Below, one piece after another: positions 42,440 to 50,871 of a stretch of 64,000 nt of DNA (within the stretch, counting starts at the first letter, position 1; each line of letters starts with the position of its first letter). The stretch comes from Pseudomonadota bacterium (GTDB taxonomy: Bacteria; Pseudomonadota; Gammaproteobacteria; Steroidobacterales; Steroidobacteraceae), in NCBI GenBank assembly GCA_023423065.1, contig JAFAGC010000054.1, positions 12,975 to 76,974 on the forward strand, written 5' to 3'. The translations under genes and the position numbers were made by a program. Under the pieces are notes generated by a model. The model did no database searches, was not told where the DNA came from, and saw nothing but the letters and a program-made list of their open reading frames with translations.

Positions 42440-44266
42440 ATGAACACCGGAGCAGCGACCCGCCAGGTCGCGCAATTCCGTTACCGATTCGGCAGGGCGG
42501 AGTTCGACGAGTCGCGCTTCGAATTGCGCGTCGATGCCCAGGTCGTGGACGTCCAGCGCAAGCCGCTGGAGATCCTGGCATTGCTGCTCTCCCAGCCGGG
42601 AGAGGTGGTCACCAAGCAGGAGTTGCTGGACATCGTCTGGGACGGCCGGCCCACCGTCGACAACGTGGTCGCCAACGCGCTTTCCAAGCTGCGCACGGCG
42701 TTGGGTGAACCGGATGCCGCGCGCATCGTCACGCTGCCGCGGATCGGTTACCGCTTCGATGGTCCGCTCGAGCGAGTCGCGGTAGGTTGGGCGCTGCCGA
42801 GCGTCCTCGGACTGAACGTCGGCGAGCCGGTACCGGGCCGACCTAACTTCCAGCTGGAAGAAAGAATCGGCCAGTCGTCGAGCAACGAGGTCTGGCTGGC
42901 GCGGCAGGGCAAGACACGCGAACGGCGCGTGTTCAAGTTCTGCACCGACGGTGGGCGTCTGTCGTTGCTGAAGCGCGAGCTCACATTGTCCCGTCTGCTG
43001 CAGGAAAATCTCGGCGAGCGCGCCGTCGCGTTCGCGCGCGTCCTCGACTGGAATCTCGAGACGCCGCCGTTCTTTCTCGAGTGCGAGCACGGTGGTCTCG
43101 ACCTGTTGCGCTGGGCCAAGGCGGACGGGCAGCTCACCGACATGCCGCTCGACGCGCGTCTGGAGCTTTTCCTGCAGATCGCCGATGCGGTGGCCGCGGC
43201 CCACACCATCGGAGTCCTCCACAAGGATCTCAAGCCGGCCAACATTCTCGTGTCTCGAGAGGGCTCGGGCTGGCGCGTGAGGCTCACGGATTTCGGCAGC
43301 AGCCACCTGCTGGATCCGCAGCGGCTCGCGGAACTCGGCATCACGCGGCTCGGATTCACGATGACGGGGAACATGCTGGGTGACCCAACGCTCGGGACGC
43401 CGATGTATCTCGCGCCGGAAGTCATCACGGGGCAACCACCCACGGCGGCCGGCGATGTCTATGCGCTCGGCGTGATCCTCTACCAGATCGTCGTCGGCGA
43501 TCTGAATCGCCCACTGGTGCCGGGTTGGGAGCGCGGGGTGCCCGATGTATTGCTGGGCGAGGACATCGCGCGCGCCACCGACGGCGATCCCGCGCAGCGG
43601 TTCTCGAGCGTCGACGAACTGACTACTCGCATCCGTGGGCTCGCGGTGCGCCGCGCCGAACGACTGGAAAGCGGGATGGTCGTCGCAGCGGACGTACATC
43701 AGGGGAAGCGAAAGGCCGGCGGGATGCGGTTGTGGCTGGCCGCGGCGGCGCTCGCCGCCGTGGTGATTCCGGGCGCCGTGGCCATGATCGGTCGCTCCGA
43801 CAGGATCGAATCCGCCGCCGCGCAAGATCTCCTGCCCCTGGGAACCATCTACGCCAAGGTCATGGACGTCTATCGCCATTACCTGTTCACCGACGAAGAA
43901 CTGGTGTCCGATCCCGCGGACCGCGCGTTCCGCCTGCAATTGAATCTCGCGATGTACGGCGAGCCGCCTTTCACCCGGTCGGAGCTCGACGAAGCCGGAC
44001 TCGACCCCGCGGAGATTCCGTTGGCCATGGAGCTGCTGCTGCTCGTCAGGAACAACGACCTGCGCATCGCGGATGTGCTCGACAGCAACGCGGCCGATCA
44101 GCAGTCGGTCCGGGCGCAAGTCGAAAGGCTGCGGAATCGGGTGAAGAACACGCGCGACATGGCGTACACCATGCTGTCCGCGCTGCACGAGCGAGATGGC
44201 CGCGTTGGCGAACTACCGCCGCCGCCGGCCGTCGATCAGCCCTTGAATCCCTTGGCCACGATGTAG
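42440..44266 (+). CDS. Membrane-bound fusion of ToxR/CadC-type DNA-binding domain and Hanks-type Ser/Thr kinase
   Basis: This 608-residue protein has residues about 12-108 as an OmpR-type winged helix (DVQRKPLEILALLLSQPGEV, DNVVANALSKLRTALGEPD, LPRIGYRF). Residues about 138-405 form a protein kinase. Visible catalytic residues are Lys166 (RRVFKFC), HKDLKPANIL (Asp263, Lys265, Asn268; non-RD, Lys instead of Arg), DFG 284-286 and APE 325-327. The Gly-rich loop is degenerate (GQSSSNEV). One TM helix at about 429-451 (LWLAAAALAAVVIPGAVAMI) places about 155 residues in the periplasm. ATG 42440 follows GGGGATGGGG. The combination suggests direct coupling of an envelope signal to transcription and phosphorylation. 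Domain calls are firm; the role is inference. Confidence 0.85.
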   Translation: MNTGAATRQVAQFRYRFGRAEFDESRFELRVDAQVVDVQRKPLEILALLLSQPGEVVTKQELLDIVWDGRPTVDNVVANALSKLRTALGEPDAARIVTLPRIGYRFDGPLERVAVGWALPSVLGLNVGEPVPGRPNFQLEERIGQSSSNEVWLARQGKTRERRVFKFCTDGGRLSLLKRELTLSRLLQENLGERAVAFARVLDWNLETPPFFLECEHGGLDLLRWAKADGQLTDMPLDARLELFLQIADAVAAAHTIGVLHKDLKPANILVSREGSGWRVRLTDFGSSHLLDPQRLAELGITRLGFTMTGNMLGDPTLGTPMYLAPEVITGQPPTAAGDVYALGVILYQIVVGDLNRPLVPGWERGVPDVLLGEDIARATDGDPAQRFSSVDELTTRIRGLAVRRAERLESGMVVAADVHQGKRKAGGMRLWLAAAALAAVVIPGAVAMIGRSDRIESAAAQDLLPLGTIYAKVMDVYRHYLFTDEELVSDPADRAFRLQLNLAMYGEPPFTRSELDEAGLDPAEIPLAMELLLLVRNNDLRIADVLDSNAADQQSVRAQVERLRNRVKNTRDMAYTMLSALHERDGRVGELPPPPAVDQPLNPLATM

Positions 44267-44856
44267 ACCTCGCGCGACTGCGCGCGCGACGCGGCGGGCT
44301 TGCGAATGAGCACCTTGTCGAACGAGGTGCGCAGCTCCTTGAGGTATTGGTCCGACCCCGCGCCCTGGAACATCTTCGCCACGAACGTGGCGCCGGGCTT
44401 GAGCGTCTTGCGCACGGTATCGAGCGCGAGCTCGAGGAAATACATCGAGGAGGCCTGGTCGGCCGAATCGATGCCGGTGATGTTGGGTGCGATGTCCGAG
44501 ACGATGAGATCGAACTTCCCGCCGCCTAACCACGCGAGCAGCTTCTCGACGGTTTCGTCCTCGGTGAAGTCCCCCTGGACGAAATCCACGTTGGCGAGCG
44601 AGGCCATCGGCAGGATGTCGGTCGCGAGCACACGGCCCTTCGCCCCGACGAGTTTGCCCGCCACCTGCGACCAGCCGCCGGGCGCCGAGCCCAGGTCCAG
44701 GATCCGCATGCCGGGACGGATCAGCCGGTCCTTCTCGTTGAGCTCGACGAGCTTGTACGCCGAGCGCGAGCGATATCCGTCGAGCTGTGCTTTCTTCACG
44801 AAAGGGTCGTTGACGTGACGTTGCAGCCACTGATTACTGCTCTTCGAACGCGGCAT
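44236..44856 (-). CDS. rlmE: 23S rRNA (uridine-2552-2'-O) methyltransferase
   Basis: RlmE (FtsJ/RrmJ) methylates U2552 in the A loop of 23S rRNA. The 206-residue Rossmann methyltransferase shows SRSAYKLVEL, the SAM motif LDLGSAPGGWSQ, DILPM, VSDIAPN, FVAKMFQG and SREVYIVAKGFKG. These include the catalytic Lys-Asp-Lys-Glu set. Normally it lies between yhbY and ftsH; here it is about 26 kb away in the accessory cassette. Its 3' end overlaps the kinase gene by 31 bases, and it diverges from the FAD-dehydrogenase gene with an almost leaderless promoter arrangement. Confidence 0.96.
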   Translation of the reverse strand: MPRSKSSNQWLQRHVNDPFVKKAQLDGYRSRSAYKLVELNEKDRLIRPGMRILDLGSAPGGWSQVAGKLVGAKGRVLATDILPMASLANVDFVQGDFTEDETVEKLLAWLGGGKFDLIVSDIAPNITGIDSADQASSMYFLELALDTVRKTLKPGATFVAKMFQGAGSDQYLKELRTSFDKVLIRKPAASRAQSREVYIVAKGFKG

Positions 44857-44871
44857 AATGCGCGCATTCTA
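44854..44871. promoter_or_regulatory. Overlapping divergent -10 elements between rlmE and the FAD dehydrogenase
   Basis: CATAAT (44854-44859, plus strand) and TAGAAT (44871-44866, minus strand) flank GCGCGC, and the core AATGCGCGCATT is a perfect palindrome. Both have weak -35 matches. If used, the two promoters exclude each other, and the rlmE transcript would start only 3-5 bases before its ATG. Confidence 0.4.
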
Positions 44872-44902
44872 CCTCTGCCGGGTCGACCGGCCAGGAACCA
44901 CG

Positions 44903-46507
44903 GTGATTCGCATCACTGAGCTGGCACTGCCGCTCGACTACACACCCGAGGCGCTGCGCGCCGCCATCGTCAGGCGGCTCAAGATCCGCGACGCGGAACT
45001 GCTCGAATACACGTTGTTCAAGCGCAGCTACGACGCGCGCAAGAAGAACGAGGGCATCCGTTTCATCTGCATCGTCGACGCGCGGGTCGCCGACGAGGCG
45101 GCGGTGCTCGCGAAATTCGCGCGCGACCGGCAGATCGGCGTTGCCCCGGACACGAGCTACCACAGTGTCGCGAAGGCGCCCGCGCAGCTCGCCGAGCGGC
45201 CGCTCGTGATCGGCTTCGGGCCGGGCGGCTTGTTCGCCGCGTTGCTGCTGGCGCAGATGGGCTTCCGGCCGATCGTGCTCGAGCGAGGCCGCGACGTGCG
45301 CCGGCGCACGCAGGACACCTGGGGCCTGTGGCGCCGGAATATCCTCACGCCCGAATCCAACGTGCAGTTCGGCGAGGGTGGGGCGGGCCTGTTCTCGGAC
45401 GGCAAGCTCTACAGCCAGATCAAGGATCCGAAGTTCTACGGCCGCAAGGTGATGCACGAGTTCGTGCGCGCGGGCGCGCCGCCGGAGATCCTCTACGTGA
45501 GCAAGCCGCACATCGGCACGTTCCGGCTGACCGGCATCGTCGAGCGGATGCGCGCCGAAATCGTCGAACTCGGCGGCGAGGTACGCTTCGAGAGCAGGGT
45601 GACCGACCTGCTCATCGACGACGGTCAGGTCGAAGGAGTCGTGCTCGAGAACGGAGAAATACTGCGCAGCCGGCACGTCGTGCTCGCGCTCGGTCACAGC
45701 GCGCGCGATACGTTCCGCATGCTGGAGAGGCGCGGTGTGTTCGTCGAAGCGAAGCCGTTCGCGATCGGCTTCCGCATCGAACATCCGCAGTCGCTGATCG
45801 ACAGGGCGCGCTTCGGAAAATTCGCCGGCCACCCCGAGCTCGGCGCCGCCGACTACAAGCTCGTGCATCACGCGAGCAACGGCCGCGCGGTCTACAGCTT
45901 CTGCATGTGCCCGGGCGGCACGGTCGTCGCCGCGACGTCCGAACCCGGGCGCGTCGTCACGAACGGCATGAGCCAGTATTCGCGCAACGAGCGCAATGCC
46001 AATGCGGGCATCGTCGTCGGCATCGAGCCGGCGAAGGATTTTCCGGGCGGCCCGCTCGCGGGGATCGCCCTTCAGGAGACGCTCGAGTCGCATGCGTTCG
46101 AGCTCGGCGGGCGCGACTACTGCGCGCCCGGTCAGCTCGTCGGAGATTTTGTGCGGGGCGTTCCGTCGCAGCAGTGGGGCGAGGTGGAGCCGTCGTACAA
46201 ACCCGGCGTCAAATTGGGCGACCTGGCCAGCGCGCTACCCGGCTACGCGATCGATGCGATTCGCGAGGCGCTGCCGGTGTTCGGCCGGCAGATTCACGGC
46301 TTCGATCGCGACGACGCGGTGCTGACCGGTGTCGAGAGCCGCACTTCGTCGCCGGTGCGCATTTCGCGCGACACCGCTTCGATGCAAAGTCTCAACACGC
46401 GTGGCCTGTACCCTTGCGGTGAAGGCGCGGGTTACGCCGGGGGGATCCTTTCCGCGGGCGTCGACGGCATCAAGGTGGCCGAGGCAGTCGCCCGGGCGCT
46501 GGCATGA
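44903..46507 (+). CDS. FAD-dependent dehydrogenase (COG2509-like)
   Basis: This flavoprotein of 534 residues has an N-terminal small domain (ITELALPLDYTPEALRAAIVRRL), then the FAD-binding VIGFGPGGLFAALLLAQMGFRP with the GxGxxG fold. Further conserved segments are NVQFGEGGAGLFSDGKLYS, AKPFAIGFRIEHPQ, YSFCMCPGGTVV and GLYPCGEGAGYAGGILSAGVDGI. These match the uncharacterised NAD/FAD-utilising dehydrogenases often annotated COG2509. GTG 44903 is preferred: AGGAA lies upstream and VIRITEL is the usual start, while ATG 44858 would lie in the predicted promoter. Its stop overlaps the next gene. Substrate unknown. Confidence 0.85.
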   Translation: MIRITELALPLDYTPEALRAAIVRRLKIRDAELLEYTLFKRSYDARKKNEGIRFICIVDARVADEAAVLAKFARDRQIGVAPDTSYHSVAKAPAQLAERPLVIGFGPGGLFAALLLAQMGFRPIVLERGRDVRRRTQDTWGLWRRNILTPESNVQFGEGGAGLFSDGKLYSQIKDPKFYGRKVMHEFVRAGAPPEILYVSKPHIGTFRLTGIVERMRAEIVELGGEVRFESRVTDLLIDDGQVEGVVLENGEILRSRHVVLALGHSARDTFRMLERRGVFVEAKPFAIGFRIEHPQSLIDRARFGKFAGHPELGAADYKLVHHASNGRAVYSFCMCPGGTVVAATSEPGRVVTNGMSQYSRNERNANAGIVVGIEPAKDFPGGPLAGIALQETLESHAFELGGRDYCAPGQLVGDFVRGVPSQQWGEVEPSYKPGVKLGDLASALPGYAIDAIREALPVFGRQIHGFDRDDAVLTGVESRTSSPVRISRDTASMQSLNTRGLYPCGEGAGYAGGILSAGVDGIKVAEAVARALA

Positions 46508-47232
46508 AACACGACGACATCAAGAAACTGCACCAGAAGAAGTTTCGCGAGGAACTCGGGCATTTCGTCATCGAGGGCGAACACCTCGTGCAGGAGCTCG
46601 AGAAGGCCGCGGCGGGCGACGCGCGCCTGCGCGCCAGTGAGATCTACGTGACGCGCGACTACGAGAACTGGTCGAGCAGGCTTCCGGTCCACGTGATCCA
46701 GTCGAAGCAGATGGCTCAGATCAGCGAGACGCGCTCGCCGCAGGGCATCGCCGCGGTCGTGCCGCTGCTCGAAGCGCCGGCGCCGCGGGCGGGTGAACGC
46801 GCGATCTATCTGCACGAGATCCAGGATCCCGGCAATCTCGGCACGATCCTGCGCACGCTCGCTTGGTTCGGGAATTTCCGCTGCCTGCTGAGTCCGGACA
46901 GCGTCGACGTGCACAACGGCAAGGTGGTGCGCGCGAGCATGGGCGCGATCTTCCACGTGCCGGTCGAGCGCGACGTGCCGCTCGACTCGCTGAACGCACG
47001 TTTCCCCCGCATCGCCTGCCTCGATCTCGGCGGACAAGCGGTCGCCTCGCCGGCGTTCCGCGATTTCGATTGCTACGTCTTCGGCAACGAGGCACGCGGC
47101 CTGCCGCGCGAGCGGATGAGCGCGCTGCGCGCGCAGGCCTTCACCGTGCCGGGAACCGGCGCGATCGAATCGCTGAACGTCGCGGCGACGGTGAACATCA
47201 GCCTCTACGAGCTCAATCGGACCGCGCCATAG
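46504..47232 (+). CDS. TrmH/SpoU-type (SPOUT) RNA 2'-O-methyltransferase
   Basis: This 242-residue protein has an N-terminal substrate-binding domain (KFREELGHFVIEGEHLVQEL). A SPOUT methyltransferase domain follows with motif 1 IQDPGNLGTILRTLAWFG, motif 2 CYVFGNEARGL and motif 3 TGAIESLNVAATVNISLYEL, which form the SAM-binding knot. It is like RlmB/TrmH enzymes acting on rRNA or tRNA, but the exact target cannot be assigned. ATGA overlap with the dehydrogenase gene indicates one operon. Interestingly, it lies near a second RNA methyltransferase gene, rlmE. Confidence 0.9.
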   Translation: MKHDDIKKLHQKKFREELGHFVIEGEHLVQELEKAAAGDARLRASEIYVTRDYENWSSRLPVHVIQSKQMAQISETRSPQGIAAVVPLLEAPAPRAGERAIYLHEIQDPGNLGTILRTLAWFGNFRCLLSPDSVDVHNGKVVRASMGAIFHVPVERDVPLDSLNARFPRIACLDLGGQAVASPAFRDFDCYVFGNEARGLPRERMSALRAQAFTVPGTGAIESLNVAATVNISLYELNRTAP

Positions 47233-47304
47233 GGCCGGCGCGGGACCAGTCGACATATTGCGCAATTCCCGCTCGCGGGGTTTCTCGTCGCGCGGCCGAC
47301 TCAC

Positions 47305-47310
47305 TATGAT
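47305..47310 (+). promoter_or_regulatory. Possible -10 element of the sigma-factor/kinase operon
   Basis: TATGAT lies 43 bases before the sigma-factor start; no good -35 is seen 16-18 bases upstream. It could belong to a promoter needing an activator, or be a chance match. Confidence 0.3.
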
Positions 47311-47353
47311 TCGAGCCTGCCCGCAACGGCCCATTTCCCGCAGAGGAAGGCGC

Positions 47354-47917
47354 ATGGGAGAGGTGACCCAGCTGCTGGATGACGCGCGTCGAGGCGACAA
47401 GGTCGCGCTCGAGCGCTTCTACGCACGCGTGTATCGCGAGCTGGAGATCGTCGCGCAGTCGCACCTGCGCCGGCAGGGGCCGATGACACTCATCGATCCT
47501 TCGTCGCTGGTCAACGAGGTGTACCTCCGCATATCCCGGCAGGAGTCGCTGCCCGGCGATGGGCGCGGCGCGTTTCTCGCGTACGCGTCGTCGGTCATGC
47601 GCAGCGTGATAGTCGACTACCTGCGCGCGCGCGGCAGCGAACGCCGCGGCGGCGACCAGGTGAAGGTCACTCTCAATACCGCGGTCGAAAATCGGGACAC
47701 GGGCGAATTCGATTTCGACTCGCTGAACTCGGTGCTCGGCGCGCTGCAGCGCGTCGACGAGCGCGCGCACCGGGTCGTGGAGATGCGCTACTTCGGCGGC
47801 ATGGAGATCGAGGAGATCGCGCGTTTCCTCGACGTTTCGCCGGCCACCGTGAAGCGCGACTGGACCAAGGCCCGCATCTACCTGCGCCACCAACTCGTGA
47901 ACGAGGCAAGTCGATGA
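47354..47917 (+). CDS. ECF-type sigma factor of the kinase-associated group
   Basis: This 187-residue sigma factor (TIGR02999/ECF-like type) has region 2 (residues about 10-85) and region 4 (about 125-180, with EMRYFGGMEIEEIARFLDVSPATVKRDWTKAR). In region 2.2 the usual acidic DxED pattern is replaced by DPSSLVNEVYLRI, with Ser50-Ser51 where acidic residues normally contact RNA polymerase. In Vibrio EcfP and Xanthomonas EcfK, phosphorylation by a partner kinase is known to compensate for such a loss. The kinase gene starts within this gene's stop (ATGA). GAGGAAGG precedes ATG 47354. Sigma class is firm; phospho-activation is inference. Confidence 0.88.
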   Translation: MGEVTQLLDDARRGDKVALERFYARVYRELEIVAQSHLRRQGPMTLIDPSSLVNEVYLRISRQESLPGDGRGAFLAYASSVMRSVIVDYLRARGSERRGGDQVKVTLNTAVENRDTGEFDFDSLNSVLGALQRVDERAHRVVEMRYFGGMEIEEIARFLDVSPATVKRDWTKARIYLRHQLVNEASR

Positions 47918-50865
47918 GCGGCTCGCGGAACGAAGACCTGCAGCGCGAAGCACTGGCGCAGATCGACCGCCTGCTCGACAAGTCCCGGGCCGAACGCACG
48001 GCGGCATTACACGCCCTGGCGCACTCGCGTCCGGATCTCCACCTGCTGGTGATGGAGATGCTCGAACACGAGGAGTGCGTCGGGCAGGGATTCATGGAAC
48101 CGGGAGGTGCGCCGTCGAGTGGCGTGCTGCGGCCCGACGCGCGGCTCGGTCCCTACCGCATCATCCGCCTGCTCGGCGAAGGCGGCATGGGCGAGGTCTG
48201 GCTCGCCATTCGCGACGATGGCCTCTACGAGGGCCAGGTCGCGATCAAGACGCTGCATCCGTATTTCGCGGGCGGCGCGCTGCGCGAGCGATTCCTGCGC
48301 GAAGCGAAGGTGCTGGGCCGCCTGGCCCACTCCAACATCGCGCGCCTGCTCGATGCGGGCATCCACGACGGTGTCGTGTATCTCGTGCTCGAGTACGTCG
48401 TGGGACGCCCGATCGACGTCGCGTGCGACGAGGAGAAGCTCGATGTCGCGGCGCGCCTGGTGATTTTCCGGCGGCTGTGCGACGCGGTGGCGCATGCGCA
48501 CGCGAGCCTGGTCGTGCATCGCGACATCAAGCCCGGGAACGTGCTGCTGACCGCGGACGGCGCCCCCAAACTACTCGACTTCGGCATCGCGAGCTTCTAC
48601 GAACCGGACAAGAGTGGTGCGCAGTCCGACATCACGCGCCTTACCGGCCGCATCTTCACGCCCGAATACGCGGCGCCCGAACAGGTCCTCGGCCAGGAGA
48701 TCACGACAGCGACGGACGTGTATTCGCTCGGCGTCCTGCTGCATGCGCTGCTCACCGGGGAGCATCCCTACGAGCCTCCGGATGCGGCGCGCAGCCAGTG
48801 GGAACACGCGGTGCTGCATCGCGAGCCGCAGCGTCTCGCGCGTGCGATCGAGGAGCGGGGCGAAGACAAGGCCGCGAAGCGCTCGACGCCGCTGCCGAAA
48901 CTGCGCCGCGAGCTGTCGGGCGATCTCGAAAACATCGTGCAGAAGGCGCTCAGGAAGCGTCCCCAGGAGCGATATCCGACGGTCGCCGCATTCGCGGACG
49001 ACATTCGGCGTTATCTCGAGGGCGAGCCGGTCCTCGCGCGCGCGGACTCCGCCTGGTATCGCCTGCGCAAGTTCTCCAGGCGCAACCGCCTGGCCGTCGC
49101 ATCCGCCGCCGCGGTCGTCGTCGCGCTGGGCGCGGGTCTCGCGGCGGCGCTGTGGCAGCTCCAGGTGGCGCGCGCCGAACGGCAACGCGCCGAAGAGGTG
49201 AAGGATTTCGTCGCCTCGATCTTCCGTTCGGCGGATCCCTTCTTCACGGGCAAGACCTCGATGACCGCCGCCGAACTACTCACGCTGGCGCGCGAACGCA
49301 TCGACCGCGAGCTCGTCGCGCAGCCGCGCAACGCGATCGAACTGCTGCACATCGTCGGCGAGAGCCAGGGCAACCTCGAGCAATACGAAGCAGCGAAGGC
49401 GACGTTCGAGAAGGCCATCGAGCTCGCCGAGCAGCAGCAGCCACGCGACGAGGTCTCGATCGCGGAGGCGATGAGCTGGCTCGGCACGATCGCGCGCAAC
49501 GAGGGCAAACTAGAGGAGGTTCGTTCGACGCTCGAGAAGGCGCTGCCCGTCCTGCGCGCCAACCAGCCGCGCACCGGCAAGTCGCTCGCGGGTGCGCTGA
49601 TGGAGCTCGCATATCTGCAAGTGGAGGCGGGGGATCTGGACGCCGCGTTTCCGCTCGCGCGCGAGGCCGTGGCGGCCGTGGAGAATGCGCTGGGGTCGGC
49701 GGACACGGAAACGATCCTGATGAAGCGCCACGAAGCGCTGATCCTCGTGCTCGCGAAGCGCTTCGACGAAGCCCTGCCACGCGTCGAGCAGACCCTGCGC
49801 GACGTCGACTCGGTGCCCGATCCCGCGCAGCGGCGCGTCTTGCGTTTCACGACCGAATCGCTGTACGGACGACTGCTGCTCGACAGCGGCGCGGACGTCG
49901 GCGAAAGCGTCCGGCATCTCGAGACCGCCATCGCGCTCGGCACGGATCTCTATGGCCCGACGGGCGATGCATTGCTTCCCGTCCTCTCGTTGCTGACGAA
50001 GGCGCAATCACGGCAGGGCGACGTGAAAGGCGCCACGATGACCGCCCGGCGCGCGTACGAGACGACCAAGGGCGGGCTGCTCTCGGCGCGGGCGATGAAC
50101 AATCTCGGTCGCTACACATACATGGCGGGCCAGGTAGAAGCATCGATCGAGCCTCTGCGACGCGCCATCGAACTCGGTCGGGAGCACGACACCGGCAAGG
50201 GCACATGGATGTTCCTCGCACAGGGCGACTACGCGAGCGCATTGGCGCTGACCGGACGGTTCGCAGAGGCCGAAAAGGTATTGAGCGAAGCGGTGCCGGC
50301 GGCCAAGGCTTCGGGAATGCCGGGCAACACGTCCGTGATGCTCGACGCGCTGGGACTGACTCGCCAGCTGCAATCGCGCTGGGCCGAGAGCGAGCGCGCC
50401 TACCGGGAAGCGCTCGAACACACTTCGAAAACAGATCTCAGCCAGCTGGTCAGGTCCGAAGCGCTGCTTGGCATCGGCGTCGCGCGCCTCGAACAGGGTC
50501 ATGCCGCGGAAGCGGAGGACTGGATCCGCCAGGCTGACGAAGCCTTGCGGATCACCTTCCTCAATCCCATCCCGCTGAGCGCGAAGATTTCGCAGCAGTT
50601 AGGGTGTGCGCTGCTGGCGCAGGGCAAGACCGATGCGGCACGCGAAGCGTTCGGCTTCGCGGACAAGTACTGGCGGGGATACGAGCCGACCCATCGCGGC
50701 GCCGGTGAAGCTGCCTACTGGCTGGCCCGCGGCCACATGGCGGCCGGCGACAAGACTGCGGCGCGCGAGGCGCTGCTGCGCGCCGTCGAGATCCTCAAGG
50801 CCTCCTCGCTGCGCGCGGATGTGCGGCGGGCCAAGGATGCACAGACGATGGTCGCGAAGTTGTGA
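47914..50865 (+). CDS. Transmembrane Ser/Thr protein kinase with periplasmic TPR domain
   Basis: This 983-residue Hanks-type kinase has a complete active site: Gly loop LLGEGGMGEVW, Lys112 (VAIK), HRDIKPGN (Asp204, Asn209), DFG 222-224, and activation segment DITRLTGRIFTPEYAAPE with candidate Thr sites. One TM helix is at about 390-412 (AVASAAAVVVALGAGLAAALW). About 570 residues of TPR-like helical repeats follow (for example AAKATFEKAIELAEQQQPRD, GALMELAYLQVEAGDLDAAF), probably in the periplasm. It is coupled to the ECF sigma gene, so the likely pathway is envelope signal, kinase, then phosphorylated sigma factor. Targets are unknown. Confidence 0.92.
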   Translation: MSGSRNEDLQREALAQIDRLLDKSRAERTAALHALAHSRPDLHLLVMEMLEHEECVGQGFMEPGGAPSSGVLRPDARLGPYRIIRLLGEGGMGEVWLAIRDDGLYEGQVAIKTLHPYFAGGALRERFLREAKVLGRLAHSNIARLLDAGIHDGVVYLVLEYVVGRPIDVACDEEKLDVAARLVIFRRLCDAVAHAHASLVVHRDIKPGNVLLTADGAPKLLDFGIASFYEPDKSGAQSDITRLTGRIFTPEYAAPEQVLGQEITTATDVYSLGVLLHALLTGEHPYEPPDAARSQWEHAVLHREPQRLARAIEERGEDKAAKRSTPLPKLRRELSGDLENIVQKALRKRPQERYPTVAAFADDIRRYLEGEPVLARADSAWYRLRKFSRRNRLAVASAAAVVVALGAGLAAALWQLQVARAERQRAEEVKDFVASIFRSADPFFTGKTSMTAAELLTLARERIDRELVAQPRNAIELLHIVGESQGNLEQYEAAKATFEKAIELAEQQQPRDEVSIAEAMSWLGTIARNEGKLEEVRSTLEKALPVLRANQPRTGKSLAGALMELAYLQVEAGDLDAAFPLAREAVAAVENALGSADTETILMKRHEALILVLAKRFDEALPRVEQTLRDVDSVPDPAQRRVLRFTTESLYGRLLLDSGADVGESVRHLETAIALGTDLYGPTGDALLPVLSLLTKAQSRQGDVKGATMTARRAYETTKGGLLSARAMNNLGRYTYMAGQVEASIEPLRRAIELGREHDTGKGTWMFLAQGDYASALALTGRFAEAEKVLSEAVPAAKASGMPGNTSVMLDALGLTRQLQSRWAESERAYREALEHTSKTDLSQLVRSEALLGIGVARLEQGHAAEAEDWIRQADEALRITFLNPIPLSAKISQQLGCALLAQGKTDAAREAFGFADKYWRGYEPTHRGAGEAAYWLARGHMAAGDKTAAREALLRAVEILKASSLRADVRRAKDAQTMVAKL

Positions 50866-50871
50866 GCCGGC

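Noticed and set aside
47267..47287. CCCG-CTCG-CGGG followed by GTTTCT as terminator after the SPOUT methyltransferase gene
   Set aside because: A four-pair stem with an interrupted T run is too weak to support.
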